Below are positions 37,044 through 45,124 of a stretch of 62,813 nt of DNA, piece after piece (within the stretch, counting starts at the first letter, position 1; the number at the start of each line of letters is the position of its first letter). The notes beneath the pieces were generated by a model. That model saw nothing but the letters and a program-made list of their open reading frames with translations, made no database searches and had not been told where the DNA came from. Source of the stretch: Candidatus Protochlamydia sp. (GTDB lineage Bacteria; Chlamydiota; Chlamydiia; Chlamydiales; Parachlamydiaceae); the NCBI GenBank assembly GCA_013695355.1, contig JACDAQ010000037.1:1-62813 (forward strand). Reading direction: 5' to 3'. Both the position numbers and the translations under genes were made by a program.

Positions 37044-37814
37044 ATGCCTGACCCCTATTTAGATGCATTGATGCGTGGAGAATATTATAAAAAAAAAGAA
37101 ACGTTAAAAAGAGATAAGTTTGAGCTCGCTCTAGAGAAAGAAATCGCCGCGCATATTGAAAGTTTACATTTTGAAAGTAATAGCAATCAATATAAAACGA
37201 CTGAAATGCAAAAGACGCAAAAACGAGAAGAAATGCAAGCCGGCCTCGAAATGCCTGAATTAGAAAATAATATTTCTTTAGCCTTTTCAACTTTATTATC
37301 CACTGGATCAGCCTATCTTTCTCCAGATTTGAATGAAGAGATGGTTAGTGAATTGACTTCAATTAAATTGAAATTAGATGTACTAAATTTGGATCAATCT
37401 CTTCCCAATGGAACTTTTCAGGAACTATTCAATGTGACAGATTCCGTAATGAATGGAATTTTGAAAATAGGCGTGGAAAAATTTCATGAAAAAGAACTCA
37501 AAACCAGTATCGCCTTGTTTACCTTCTTAACAACTTTAAATCCCGGAAACGTCGATTATCTCTATCGCCTTGGCATGGCTGCCCAAATGAATGAAAACTT
37601 TGACTTGGCGTTAAAGGCTTTTAGCGCAGTCTTGGAATTAAATCCTCAGCTGCTGGGCGCATGGCTCTTTGCCTGCGAGTGCTCATTACACACAGGTGAT
37701 CAAGCCCAAGCGTCTGCTTATTTCAAACAAGCTAAAGAACTTACCAAGGATCGTGTATTGAATGAGAGCTGGAAAAAATTAATTTCAAATCTGGAAGCTA
37801 GAATTACCTTATAA
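37044..37814 (+). CDS. TPR protein resembling LcrH/SycD type III chaperones (copy A)
   Basis: This 256-aa protein has a charged N-terminus opening DPYLDALMRGEYYKKKE and a C-terminal TPR block (~140-250). That block includes SIALFTFLTTLNPGNVDYLYRLGMAAQM and ALKAFSAVLELNPQLLGAWLFACECSL. The hydrophobic, Cys-containing TPRs with A-F/LELNP motifs resemble LcrH/SycD class II chaperones of type III translocators, although those are usually ~160-230 aa. AGG five bases before the ATG supports the start. It is downstream of the coiled-coil gene and tail-to-tail with a paralogue 3 bp away. A chaperone role is inference. Confidence 0.75.
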   Translation: MPDPYLDALMRGEYYKKKETLKRDKFELALEKEIAAHIESLHFESNSNQYKTTEMQKTQKREEMQAGLEMPELENNISLAFSTLLSTGSAYLSPDLNEEMVSELTSIKLKLDVLNLDQSLPNGTFQELFNVTDSVMNGILKIGVEKFHEKELKTSIALFTFLTTLNPGNVDYLYRLGMAAQMNENFDLALKAFSAVLELNPQLLGAWLFACECSLHTGDQAQASAYFKQAKELTKDRVLNESWKKLISNLEARITL

Positions 37815-37817
37815 GCA

Positions 37818-38591
37818 TTATTTTATTAGATCATCAATAACCAAAATATAATCCAGCCACATTTGTTCAACCTCTGTGGTTGCAACAATTTCCTTGGCAG
37901 CAGCCAGCTCAAATTTGGCCTCTTCCAATTGCTTTTGCAGTAGATAGCATTCTGCAGCAAAAAGGCGAGCTCCGATATGATTGGGATCTAATTCCAAGAC
38001 GGCTGCAAAAGCTCTTAAAGCAAGCTCTATTTTTCCCATCTTCTTGGTTAAAATTCCCATTCTAAACCAAAATTCAGTGATCGCGGGATTGAAGATGCAA
38101 AGTAAGGAATAAAGGGAAAGCGAGTCTTCGTAACTCCCTTCCGCGAACTTTGTCGCTGCAATTCCGGCTATTGCCACTATGGTTGAATCGCTGATATTGG
38201 CGAGCTCTTGCAAATTGGCCTCGGCAAAGTTCTCTATTCCGATATCATTAAGAAAATCAATACTTTCAGAAAGCTCTTGTAATAGTTGCTCACTATCTTC
38301 TCTAGATAGATAACGGTGACTTTCAGAAAATAATAAATCCATGGCATTGTCGATTGTTAGCGAAGATTGGGTAGCGCTCATCTTTTCTTTAAGCTCCATC
38401 TTCATGCGATCACGCTTAGCTTTTTCAGAGAGCAAAGAAGGATGATTAGGATTTTCTTCAATTGAGTAGGATTCAGCAAAATTGTCAATCTCTTTTGCCA
38501 TCTCTACTTCGAGTTTACTTTCTTCAGGAGATGCTTTTTTTTTTAAAGAAATTTCTCCATGCATGAGTGCATTTAAATAAGCGGGATCCAT
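37818..38591 (-). CDS. TPR protein resembling LcrH/SycD type III chaperones (copy B)
   Basis: This protein is a clear paralogue of the convergent neighbour. DPAYLNALMHGEISLKKK aligns with DPYLDALMRGEYYKKKE, and SLYSLLCIFNPAITEFWFRMG and ALRAFAAVLELDPNHIGARLF match its TPRs. I chose the ATG at 38591 (257 aa), which aligns with the start of copy A and gives almost the same length; frames beginning 42 bases upstream would need TTG or a poorly placed ATG. GAAG precedes the chosen start. It is divergent from the 709-aa protein to its right. Function is inferred as secretion chaperone. Confidence 0.75.
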   Translation of the reverse strand: MDPAYLNALMHGEISLKKKASPEESKLEVEMAKEIDNFAESYSIEENPNHPSLLSEKAKRDRMKMELKEKMSATQSSLTIDNAMDLLFSESHRYLSREDSEQLLQELSESIDFLNDIGIENFAEANLQELANISDSTIVAIAGIAATKFAEGSYEDSLSLYSLLCIFNPAITEFWFRMGILTKKMGKIELALRAFAAVLELDPNHIGARLFAAECYLLQKQLEEAKFELAAAKEIVATTEVEQMWLDYILVIDDLIK

Positions 38592-38832
38592 ATTTCTTCT
38601 TAATAAGTTTGGATCCATCCTTATTTCCATCAATTTTTGGGTTTAATCTGCATTCTATTTATTTTTATTAAAACCAAATTTTAATAATTTGTCAATTCAT
38701 TAATTTCTCAAATATTGTTCGTAAAATACAATAATAACTAAAAAAACAGTTAATTATAATTAAGGAATAAATAAACTAAATATACTATAATAAATAATAA
38801 TAAGGATATTAAATTAATATAAAAGGTAGTTT

Positions 38833-40962
38833 ATGGTTACTGGAATGCCTCAAAAAGATTTTAGTGATATCCCTCAAAATTATCAGAATGTAGATAATTT
38901 AAATATAGGCCATCCTACGGCTGAGTTAAATAGAACGGAAGCTTTCTCTAAAACTTCTATCCTCGATAAAATTTCAAACTTTATAGAAAATCATGTCATT
39001 TCTACTCCATTTACCCGGGAGAGTCTGGCTTGGCATGGAGAAAGGCTAACGTCTGAAGGCAAAGGGAATATAAAACTTGGGCATCGTATATTTAATGCGG
39101 TTTTTTTGGGTACCGCTGCCCTTACTTTTCCGGTCATGGTGCCTATGTCGATGGCAGCATTAGCTTTTAGAAATATTATGGAAAATAAAAATGCACCACA
39201 AAAACAAAATAATATTAAAAATCAGATTGAGAACTGTAAAGAATGGGGAATAGTAAAAAAAGAAACTGTGACAATAAAGGAGGGGGGATTATCTATTGAA
39301 AAAGAAATATTTAGTCTTGATGAAAACAAGCTAAAGGCTGCTGGAATATCTAACAAGACAAAGGAATTCTTAACCAAATATATAAACAGCAATGATCAAA
39401 ATAAAGCAAATTTAATTAAAAATCTTCCAATCAGGGAACTTATCCTTACAAATGCAGAATTAAGCAGAGTAAATCATATGGAAAAACTGGGAAATTTAAG
39501 TGAAATGTGTAAAGATTTAGGGCTTATAGAAAAGGAAGATGGAGAGTATACTAAAGAATCCTTAGAAAATTCAAATTTATCAAACATTACTATAAAGCTT
39601 TTAGTTTCCAATGATGACCATATTCCATCTGTTAAAGAATTGACGAAAGCAAATCAGGAGTTGTCTAAATTACTGGACGGTGAATTGAAAAACCAGGCAA
39701 ATGAATTAGTTGATGCTGGAATTTTAGAAAAAAAAGGTGAAAATTTTGTCTTTAAATCGCAAGATAAAAGCATTCTTAAAAATTTAGGTTTTTCAGAAGA
39801 CAGCAAAAATGTTATTGAAGGGAAAACCGAAAAAATACCTTATACTCAGCAAAAGCAAGCTATTCAAGAAGCTCGTGTGGCTCCAGAACTAAAAATAACA
39901 AGAGATCTAGAACGGGTGGTTATTTTCAATGCTGAAAAAATTATTAAATCAAATTATCTTAATGAGAAAGCTGATACACAAATAAAAAAAACAAAAAATG
40001 AATTAAATGAGTTAAAAAAAAATTTAGAAAGCGCGAAGGGGCAAGATGAAGAAAATATTAAAGCAAAAATAACTTCTTGTAATATTTTGATAGAAAATAC
40101 AGAAAGTAATATTAAAGGTAATGACAAACAAATTAAGGATTGTACGAAGTTATTAAATGATAATATTGCTGATTTAAAAAAACAAAGAGAAATACTTGAT
40201 GATTCTCCAAACACAGACAAATTAGATGAAATAAAAGGTGAAATTGATTATATCATTAAAAGTTTTAATGATTTTGACAATTTGCCAACCATGGAAAGAG
40301 TAAAAGATCTTCAAATAAAGAATTTTAACAATACTGAATATAACCAGTATTTCGTACAATCTTTTAATAATTTAATTACTAATTTGGGTGAAACGGACAA
40401 CTTTTTTAAATCTCCTTTTGATGACGCAGGGCTAGCCAAGCTCAAACTTGCTATAAATACTTTATCAGAAAGAATGAATCATCAAGAAAATAAAGCCATA
40501 TTAAGTGAAATTATAAATTGCTATGATAATTTTTCAGAAGCATTAACGGATCTTCATCATATAGAGAGTGGCCGTTCTATAAAAAAGATGCTTGCGGCTG
40601 AAGGAGCTACAGGGGAAGGAGGAGCAGCTTATCTTGATAGACAAGATTACACGAAATTATCTACAGAAGAATTAACATTGCTTAAAAATAAAGCAGAAAT
40701 AATAAACAATAGAATGATTGAGGTTAAAGAAAAATTACAGTCATTATCTAAAAAAAGTATAACAAACGATGAACCATGTTATCTAAGTATGAAATTGCTA
40801 TATAAGCAAGTGCAAATTACAATTACAAATTTGACAGGGGGAGAAATAATAGGACTTGGTGGAGATAAGATAGAAAAGTCGGTGGAAAATTTAAGAAATC
40901 AGGATCAAGTTGAACAGCTCAAATCATTTATAGAGAAGGAAGAGCTTCGAAGGGAGCAATAG
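38833..40962 (+). CDS. Large protein with hydrophobic hairpin and coiled coil, candidate secreted protein
   Basis: This 709-aa protein is unrecognised. Residues ~87-115 form a hydrophobic stretch with a central proline turn (VFLGTAALTFPVMVPMSM), and ~375-480 form a Lys/Glu-rich coiled coil. The rest is hydrophilic and Asn/Lys-rich. There is no N-terminal signal peptide; the first 30 residues are Ser/Asn/Thr-rich, as often seen in type III substrates. AAGG six bases before the ATG gives a good start. It diverges from TPR copy B. The hydrophobic hairpin plus coiled coil next to an LcrH-like gene recalls translocators or membrane-inserted effectors, but no homology is claimed. Confidence 0.75.
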   Translation: MVTGMPQKDFSDIPQNYQNVDNLNIGHPTAELNRTEAFSKTSILDKISNFIENHVISTPFTRESLAWHGERLTSEGKGNIKLGHRIFNAVFLGTAALTFPVMVPMSMAALAFRNIMENKNAPQKQNNIKNQIENCKEWGIVKKETVTIKEGGLSIEKEIFSLDENKLKAAGISNKTKEFLTKYINSNDQNKANLIKNLPIRELILTNAELSRVNHMEKLGNLSEMCKDLGLIEKEDGEYTKESLENSNLSNITIKLLVSNDDHIPSVKELTKANQELSKLLDGELKNQANELVDAGILEKKGENFVFKSQDKSILKNLGFSEDSKNVIEGKTEKIPYTQQKQAIQEARVAPELKITRDLERVVIFNAEKIIKSNYLNEKADTQIKKTKNELNELKKNLESAKGQDEENIKAKITSCNILIENTESNIKGNDKQIKDCTKLLNDNIADLKKQREILDDSPNTDKLDEIKGEIDYIIKSFNDFDNLPTMERVKDLQIKNFNNTEYNQYFVQSFNNLITNLGETDNFFKSPFDDAGLAKLKLAINTLSERMNHQENKAILSEIINCYDNFSEALTDLHHIESGRSIKKMLAAEGATGEGGAAYLDRQDYTKLSTEELTLLKNKAEIINNRMIEVKEKLQSLSKKSITNDEPCYLSMKLLYKQVQITITNLTGGEIIGLGGDKIEKSVENLRNQDQVEQLKSFIEKEELRREQ

Positions 40963-40973
40963 AGCAAAACTAT

Positions 40974-41432
40974 TTATTTTTTCTTCAAAGAATCCATCAA
41001 AATAAAGTAAGGTAAAATTTCCTTTTTAAAAACATATTTTTGCTTCTCCCTGCTAAACCATCCCAGACGCATTTCTTTCTGATTGGCCAACCCAACAAAA
41101 CAAGCCTGAAGAAATTGGTTATAGCCAATCACTTGCCTTTCGGCTTTTAAGTTTAATGGAATAGCTTTGCATTCAATCATTAGCAAGGGATAGAGTGGGA
41201 AATCAGGATGGATCCCTGCAGCCCATACAATCAAATCAGCGCGCCTTTTAGGAAAATGGGATGTGGGAAAATTCTGAAGATGGGGCATTTCACTTAAGGT
41301 CATTTCTACTGAAAGAGAGTCTTTAGAATACCCTAAATTTTTGGTCATATGGATCAATAAATTCTGCCGAACCTCTTCCTCGGGAGTTGCGGAAACCCAC
41401 TTAGAACGGACCAGGCAATAGACCTCTTGCAT
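40974..41432 (-). CDS. Stand-alone HSDR_N-type PD-(D/E)XK nuclease domain protein
   Basis: This 152-aa protein matches the N-terminal nuclease domain of type I restriction R subunits: EEEVRQNLLIHMTKNLGY, then RRADLIVW and LLMIECKA. The D...ExK arrangement (Asp in RRADLI, Glu-Cys-Lys in IECKA) is the metal-binding core, so it may be catalytic. No helicase or HsdM/HsdS partner is nearby, so it is not a conventional restriction system. Similar small orphan proteins occur in many bacteria, and their role is unclear. It is convergent with the 709-aa gene. Confidence 0.8.
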   Translation of the reverse strand: MQEVYCLVRSKWVSATPEEEVRQNLLIHMTKNLGYSKDSLSVEMTLSEMPHLQNFPTSHFPKRRADLIVWAAGIHPDFPLYPLLMIECKAIPLNLKAERQVIGYNQFLQACFVGLANQKEMRLGWFSREKQKYVFKKEILPYFILMDSLKKK

Positions 41433-41552
41433 AACTTAGGCTTTGGTTAGAGATATGATTTTTTGAGCTATTATTGGCAACTTCTGAAGCATATTATATA
41501 TAGGATCCAGAAAATTGCCAATAAACATGCAAAAATCAAATGCGGATTGTAC

Positions 41553-42185
41553 TTAGCATTGGGGTTCAATGACTCCGTAATTTCCATCGCTTCGGCGGTA
41601 AATCACTTTCAGCTTCAAATCTTCTTCACTCTTATAGAGCAAAAATGAATCCTGAGAAAGTTCCATTTTCATCATCGCTTCTTCAGCAGTGAGGGTCTTC
41701 AAGGGTCGTGTTTCTTGCACTATTTCATGAACCGCTTCCCCATTTAGTGCCTCAGAATTGTCTGTTTCTTCTTCTTCAAGCTCTGTTTCTTCTTCTTCAT
41801 CTGTAGGACGTTTAAGAATATTGACATTCATATCAATGACAGCCAAGCCTTTAGCATGATGGTCCTGCAATTTTGATTTATAGCGCAGGATTTGTCTCTC
41901 CAGCTTATTAACAGCTTTATCGATCGACGCATACATGTCATTAGTGACAGCCTGACTTGTCACTTTGGTATGGCCGGCCTTAAAAATAATTTCTACCCTG
42001 TGTTCAAGCTTTTGAATATCCATAATGATATTCACATCAATAATGCGATTCATGAACCGCTCGATCTTTGAAACCTTCTCCAGCGCGTAGTCTTTCATCG
42101 AATCTGTAATCTGCACATGTCTTCCAGTAACTGTAATGTTGTATCCTTCATCAACAAATTCTAAGGCTTTGGCTTTGCGATTCAT
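41553..42185 (-). CDS. hpf: Ribosome hibernation promoting factor, long form
   Basis: This 210-aa protein has the N-terminal HPF/YfiA RNA-binding domain (~14-115; YNITVTGRHVQITDSMKDYA, ASIDKAVNKLERQILRYKSK). An acidic linker (~125-145, rich in Glu) follows, then the C-terminal dimerisation domain (~160-207; LTAEEAMMKMELSQDSFLLY, VIYRRSDGNYGVIEP). Long HPF joins two ribosomes into an inactive 100S dimer when growth slows, which suits a bacterium with a dormant infectious stage. GAGG five bases before the ATG is the ribosome-binding site. A near-consensus promoter and a hairpin at the transcript start precede it. Confidence 0.95.
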   Translation of the reverse strand: MNRKAKALEFVDEGYNITVTGRHVQITDSMKDYALEKVSKIERFMNRIIDVNIIMDIQKLEHRVEIIFKAGHTKVTSQAVTNDMYASIDKAVNKLERQILRYKSKLQDHHAKGLAVIDMNVNILKRPTDEEEETELEEEETDNSEALNGEAVHEIVQETRPLKTLTAEEAMMKMELSQDSFLLYKSEEDLKLKVIYRRSDGNYGVIEPQC

Positions 42186-42235
42186 AGGTACCTCAATGAT
42201 TTCTTTGTTTTAATTAGCTTATGTTCAAGGAGAGA

Positions 42236-42253
42236 AACCCGAGAGCTCGGGTT
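42236..42253 (-). promoter_or_regulatory. Stem-loop at the start of the hpf mRNA
   Basis: AACCCGA pairs with TCGGGTT around a 4-nt loop, only a few bases after the expected transcription start of hpf. It lacks a convincing T run on the minus strand, so it is better read as a 5'-leader structure (stability or control) than as a terminator of rlmN, although the latter cannot be excluded. Confidence 0.5.
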
Positions 42254-42264
42254 ATTCCGCCTTT

Positions 42265-42293
42265 ATTATAGCATTGTCACTGCCTGCCTGCAA
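42265..42293 (-). promoter_or_regulatory. hpf promoter
   Basis: On the minus strand TTGCAG and a perfect TATAAT are separated by 17 bp. Start of transcription would be near 42258, giving a leader of about 72 nt before the hpf ATG. Confidence 0.75.
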
Positions 42294-42378
42294 AGAGAAA
42301 ATGAATGAATTTTTTTTTGAATGAAATTTAAGAACTAAAATTTTACTATTATTTTTTAAGTGTTTTATAATGAGTTTT

Positions 42379-43446
42379 TTATATCTGAAATGCCATGGCA
42401 GCCTGCTTTTTAAGCTTTTTGAGCTCCAGATCGCCTAGTTGTCCGCATGCCGCCATTATTTTCTGCCCTTTGGTTTGCCTGAGAAGAGTTTGATAACCCC
42501 GACTTCGTAAACGGGCTGTAAAAGCTTCCAAAATTTCTTGCTCAGGAGGCTGGAAACGGTCGCGGCTTTGAGGGTTATAAGGAATCAGGTTAATTTTAAC
42601 TGAAAGGCCTGTCAAATAATCGGCTAACAAATCAGCCTGGGCGAGTGTGTCATTCTGATCTTTCATCAGGACATAGGCGACTAAAATCTTTTTTCCAGTT
42701 TTATGGTTAAAAGCCTTTAAAGCTTCGTACAGTTCTTTTAGAGGATGCTTCCGATTGACCGGCATTAATTTATTACGGAGATCATCTGTGGGAGCATTCA
42801 ATGAAACAGCCAGATTTGGAATCGGCATTTGTTCTTGCATTAAACGCTCAATTCCCTCAATGCAGCCGCTGGTGGAAATGGTCAAATGATTGGTCCCTAA
42901 TGAAAAACCAAGCGGATCGTTCAGGACCCTGACAGCTTGCATGACTGCGTCATAATTATCGAAAGGCTCTCCCATCCCCATAAAAACGATATTTCGCACG
43001 GAAAAATTTAAAAGGAAACGGGCGGTAAATAGTTGGCTGACTATTTCCTGGACTTTCAAATTGCGCAAGAGGCCCATTCTTCCCGTTTCACAAAATGTAC
43101 AACCCATGCGGCATCCGATTTGGGAAGAAACGCATAATGTTCCGCCTGCTTTCATGGGAATTAGCACTGACTCAATTGAAAGTCCGTCGGCAGTTTTAAG
43201 CAGAAATTTTCCAGTCTTACCATCCGTCAAATTGGAAGAAATGGGGAGATAAGAAAAATCTGTTAGGTCAAGAATAGCTTCTAAAAGATAGGGAGCATTA
43301 TTAAAGGCAGGGTGCTGGGCTAAAATCGCTCCTGTCCGGCAAAACTCCTGATAGACCAGCAAAGCATGCTGAAATCCTTTGCCAAGCTGGTTTTGGATGA
43401 AATGGGCGTATGAGCCAGAAGTGTGTGATAAAATGGGTGTTTTCAT
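42379..43446 (-). CDS. rlmN: 23S rRNA/tRNA adenine-C2 methyltransferase RlmN
   Basis: This ~355-aa radical-SAM enzyme has the CxxxCxxC cluster motif in VSSQIGCRMGCTFCETGRMG, preceded by LIPMKAGGTLC. It is followed by IVFMGMGEPFDNYD, TISTSGC, LAVSLNAPTDDLRNKLMPVN and a C-terminal Cys in AACGQLGDLE, the mono-methyl-cysteine site. It methylates A2503 of 23S rRNA and A37 of some tRNAs. I place the start at the ATG at 43446 because the longer frame would run through the tRNA-Arg gene. This start lies only five bases after the tRNA 3' end and has no Shine-Dalgarno of its own outside tRNA sequence, so RNase processing would leave a nearly leaderless message. Confidence 0.95.
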   Translation of the reverse strand: MKTPILSHTSGSYAHFIQNQLGKGFQHALLVYQEFCRTGAILAQHPAFNNAPYLLEAILDLTDFSYLPISSNLTDGKTGKFLLKTADGLSIESVLIPMKAGGTLCVSSQIGCRMGCTFCETGRMGLLRNLKVQEIVSQLFTARFLLNFSVRNIVFMGMGEPFDNYDAVMQAVRVLNDPLGFSLGTNHLTISTSGCIEGIERLMQEQMPIPNLAVSLNAPTDDLRNKLMPVNRKHPLKELYEALKAFNHKTGKKILVAYVLMKDQNDTLAQADLLADYLTGLSVKINLIPYNPQSRDRFQPPEQEILEAFTARLRSRGYQTLLRQTKGQKIMAACGQLGDLELKKLKKQAAMAFQI

Positions 43447-43451
43447 AAAAT

Positions 43452-43524
43452 TGCACCGAAGAGGGCTCGAACCTCCAACCACCCGGTTCGAAGCCGGGTA
43501 CTCTATCCATTGAGCTATCGGTGC
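43452..43524 (-). tRNA. tRNA-Arg (anticodon TCG)
   Basis: A complete cloverleaf: acceptor GCACCGA/TCGGTGC with discriminator A, D arm with GCTCAATGGATAGAGT, anticodon stem CCCGG/CCGGG around CTTCGAA (anticodon TCG, reading CGA), and T arm GGAGG/CCTCT with TTCGAGC. CCA is not encoded. It is 73 nt long and lies directly upstream of rlmN. Confidence 0.95.
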
Positions 43525-43571
43525 TGAAATTTGTGCGTTAACTTATGGGACGCATAAATGCTTGGAAATAA

Positions 43572-43600
43572 ACTATAGAAAGAAAGAAAATATAAGTCAA
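43572..43600 (-). promoter_or_regulatory. tRNA-Arg promoter
   Basis: TTGACT and TATAGT with an exact 17-bp spacer on the minus strand, about 48 bp upstream of the mature tRNA 5' end. It probably also drives rlmN. Confidence 0.8.
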
Positions 43601-43694
43601 AGGTTTATGAATCTAAATTAGGATGAAATATCACGGTTAACGGATTAATGATCCCAAATAATATTACACGTTTATTGAGAGGCATATAAGTGAG

Positions 43695-44022
43695 TTAATT
43701 TAATGCCAAGGCAATTTTTAAGGCTTTGTCAACTTGTTGCATTGTTTCTTTTTCCAAAGAGGCTATTTTGCCATCCAAGCGCTGCTTGTCAATTGTCCGA
43801 ATCTGATTAAGTAAAACTTTCCCCTCTTTATTTTTCATAAGTATTTTAACCTGGAATGGATAAATAGTATTAATCGTAGAATAGCTGCTACAGTAACTCT
43901 GAAGCTAACTTCATTTCCTTCATCACTTGAAATGACTAAGCATGGTTTTTTTTTATTTCTGTTCAAATAGAAGGGTCTAAATTGGCCCTCTAAACTTCGC
44001 CTCTTTTAGGAAATTTAGGCAT
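43695..44022 (-). pseudogene. mazF: mazF-type (PemK) toxin pseudogene
   Basis: Reading the minus strand in successive frames recovers a whole MazF/PemK toxin. MPKFPKRGEV is followed by a stop where Trp is expected, RANLDPSI by a second stop, and TEIKK by a frameshift in an A run. Then come PCLVISSDEGN and FRVTVAAI, a second frameshift, and PFQVKILMKNKEGKVLLNQ, IRTIDKQRL and QQVDKALKIALALN with the natural stop. MazF cleaves mRNA at short sequences. With two stops and two frameshifts this copy is dead. The bases just upstream (GAAGATTGGGATGCCTAA on the minus strand) could be the end of an overlapping antitoxin gene, which is otherwise lost. Confidence 0.9.
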
Positions 44023-44118
44023 CCCAATCTTCACCTAAAAGCCCCCCCAATCAAAAACACTTTCGTTTTAACTACCTGGGCGCTAAGCTATAAGAAAAAA
44101 AACCTTAATTTCAATTAT

Positions 44119-44817
44119 ATGTCATCTGAATTTCAAACAGCCGAAGGCATCCTTTTAAAAGTTATTCCTTTCCAGGATTACGACCAAATCCTTGTTTATT
44201 TTACGCTCCAGGCTGGTCTTATTAAAGTTCTTTTTCGCGGTAGCCGAAGCAAAAAAAGAGGACTTCTTGGATTGTGCATTCCATTGACCCGGGCCGAAGT
44301 GATCTATAAGGAAAAAAGAGGAGAAATTTATAGCGGATGCGATATTGCCCTGCTCGATTCTTATCGATCATTGAGGAATAATTTGGACCATTTAAACGCA
44401 GCCTGCGAACTGCTTCAAATTCTTTATCAGACGCAATGGGTGGGGAAACCAGCACCTCTTCTCTTTGCTTTACTAATATCCTATCTTGATAAAATCCCTT
44501 TTTCAACCCATCCTCAACAATTTACAGCCAGTTTTCGTTTAAAGGTGTTGAAGCATGAGGGATTCGCTTCTTTCCCCATTGTGTGCTCCGATTGTCAAAG
44601 TCATTTGGAAACAAAGGCTTATTATTCCCAAGGGGAATTTTATTGTTCTCTCCATAAACCTCAAAATTTTTGTCTGATGCAAGACCCTTCTTTGCTATAC
44701 CGGCTTGCAGAATGTCGAAGCATCCGCGATTTAATGGGGATTGAAGTTTCAGATAGGGGAGTACAAGCCATCGAACGTTATTTTCGGGATGTATATCCAA
44801 TTGAACCCAAAAATTGA
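44119..44817 (+). CDS. recO: DNA repair protein RecO
   Basis: This 232-aa protein has the RecO layout: an N-terminal OB fold (TAEGILLKVIPFQDYDQILVYFT, LIKVLFRGSRSKKRG), a helical middle (SLRNNLDHLNAACELLQIL) and a C-terminal part with CSDCQSHLE and YCSLH, a zinc-ribbon-like Cys set. RecO acts with RecR to load RecA on SSB-coated single-stranded DNA. Sequence identity to textbook RecO is modest but the architecture is convincing. The ATG has no obvious Shine-Dalgarno. It precedes an inverted repeat and tRNA-Leu, with DUF155 beyond, a neighbourhood I recall from Chlamydia. Confidence 0.88.
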   Translation: MSSEFQTAEGILLKVIPFQDYDQILVYFTLQAGLIKVLFRGSRSKKRGLLGLCIPLTRAEVIYKEKRGEIYSGCDIALLDSYRSLRNNLDHLNAACELLQILYQTQWVGKPAPLLFALLISYLDKIPFSTHPQQFTASFRLKVLKHEGFASFPIVCSDCQSHLETKAYYSQGEFYCSLHKPQNFCLMQDPSLLYRLAECRSIRDLMGIEVSDRGVQAIERYFRDVYPIEPKN

Positions 44818-44821
44818 ATTT

Positions 44822-44922
44822 AGACTAGCGTGAAAGCTCCCGCGTTTGACGGATCTAAAACGACCCCATATTATTATAATGGGTCGTTTTAGATACGCCA
44901 ACCTCGGGTTTTGACCTAGTCC
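44822..44922. repeat. Imperfect inverted repeat after recO
   Basis: The centre is a perfect 14-bp stem (44853-44866 with 44881-44894, ATCTAAAACGACCC and its complement) around a 14-nt loop. Weaker complementarity extends the arms to about 40 bp each. The right arm (from 44881, GGGTCGTTTTAGATACGCC) reappears with few changes at 48638. It may serve as recO terminator, but the shared arm suggests a dispersed element. Confidence 0.75.
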
Positions 44923-44966
44923 AAATTCCAATTTTTGAATTCACTTGGGTATATATTAAAAAATAG

Positions 44967-44995
44967 TTGCTTATAAGATTTTAGCATGATATAAT
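44967..44995 (+). promoter_or_regulatory. tRNA-Leu promoter
   Basis: TTGCTT and a perfect TATAAT separated by 17 bp; transcription would start about 5 bp before the mature tRNA. Confidence 0.85.
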
Positions 44996-45006
44996 TTCAT
45001 TTCTTT

Positions 45007-45090
45007 GCGAAGGTGGCGTAATTGGTATACGCGCTACCTTGAGGTGGTAGTGAGGGAAACCTCGTAGGGGTTCAAGTCCCCTCTTTCGCA
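45007..45090 (+). tRNA. tRNA-Leu (anticodon GAG)
   Basis: A class II tRNA of 84 nt: acceptor GCGAAGG/CTTTCGC with discriminator A, anticodon stem CTACC/GGTAG around TTGAGGT (anticodon GAG, reading CTC/CTT), a long variable arm (GAGGGAAACCTC), and T arm AGGGG/CCCCT with TTCAAGT. CCA is not encoded. The long variable arm fits leucine. Confidence 0.95.
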
Positions 45091-45124
45091 AATATCTTAT
45101 TTTTTCATACTTTTTTGGACATTT

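Noticed and set aside
43447-43482. N-terminal extension of rlmN through the tRNA-Arg gene
   Set aside because: The extension would be encoded by the tRNA itself; RlmN relatives start near the ATG at 43446.
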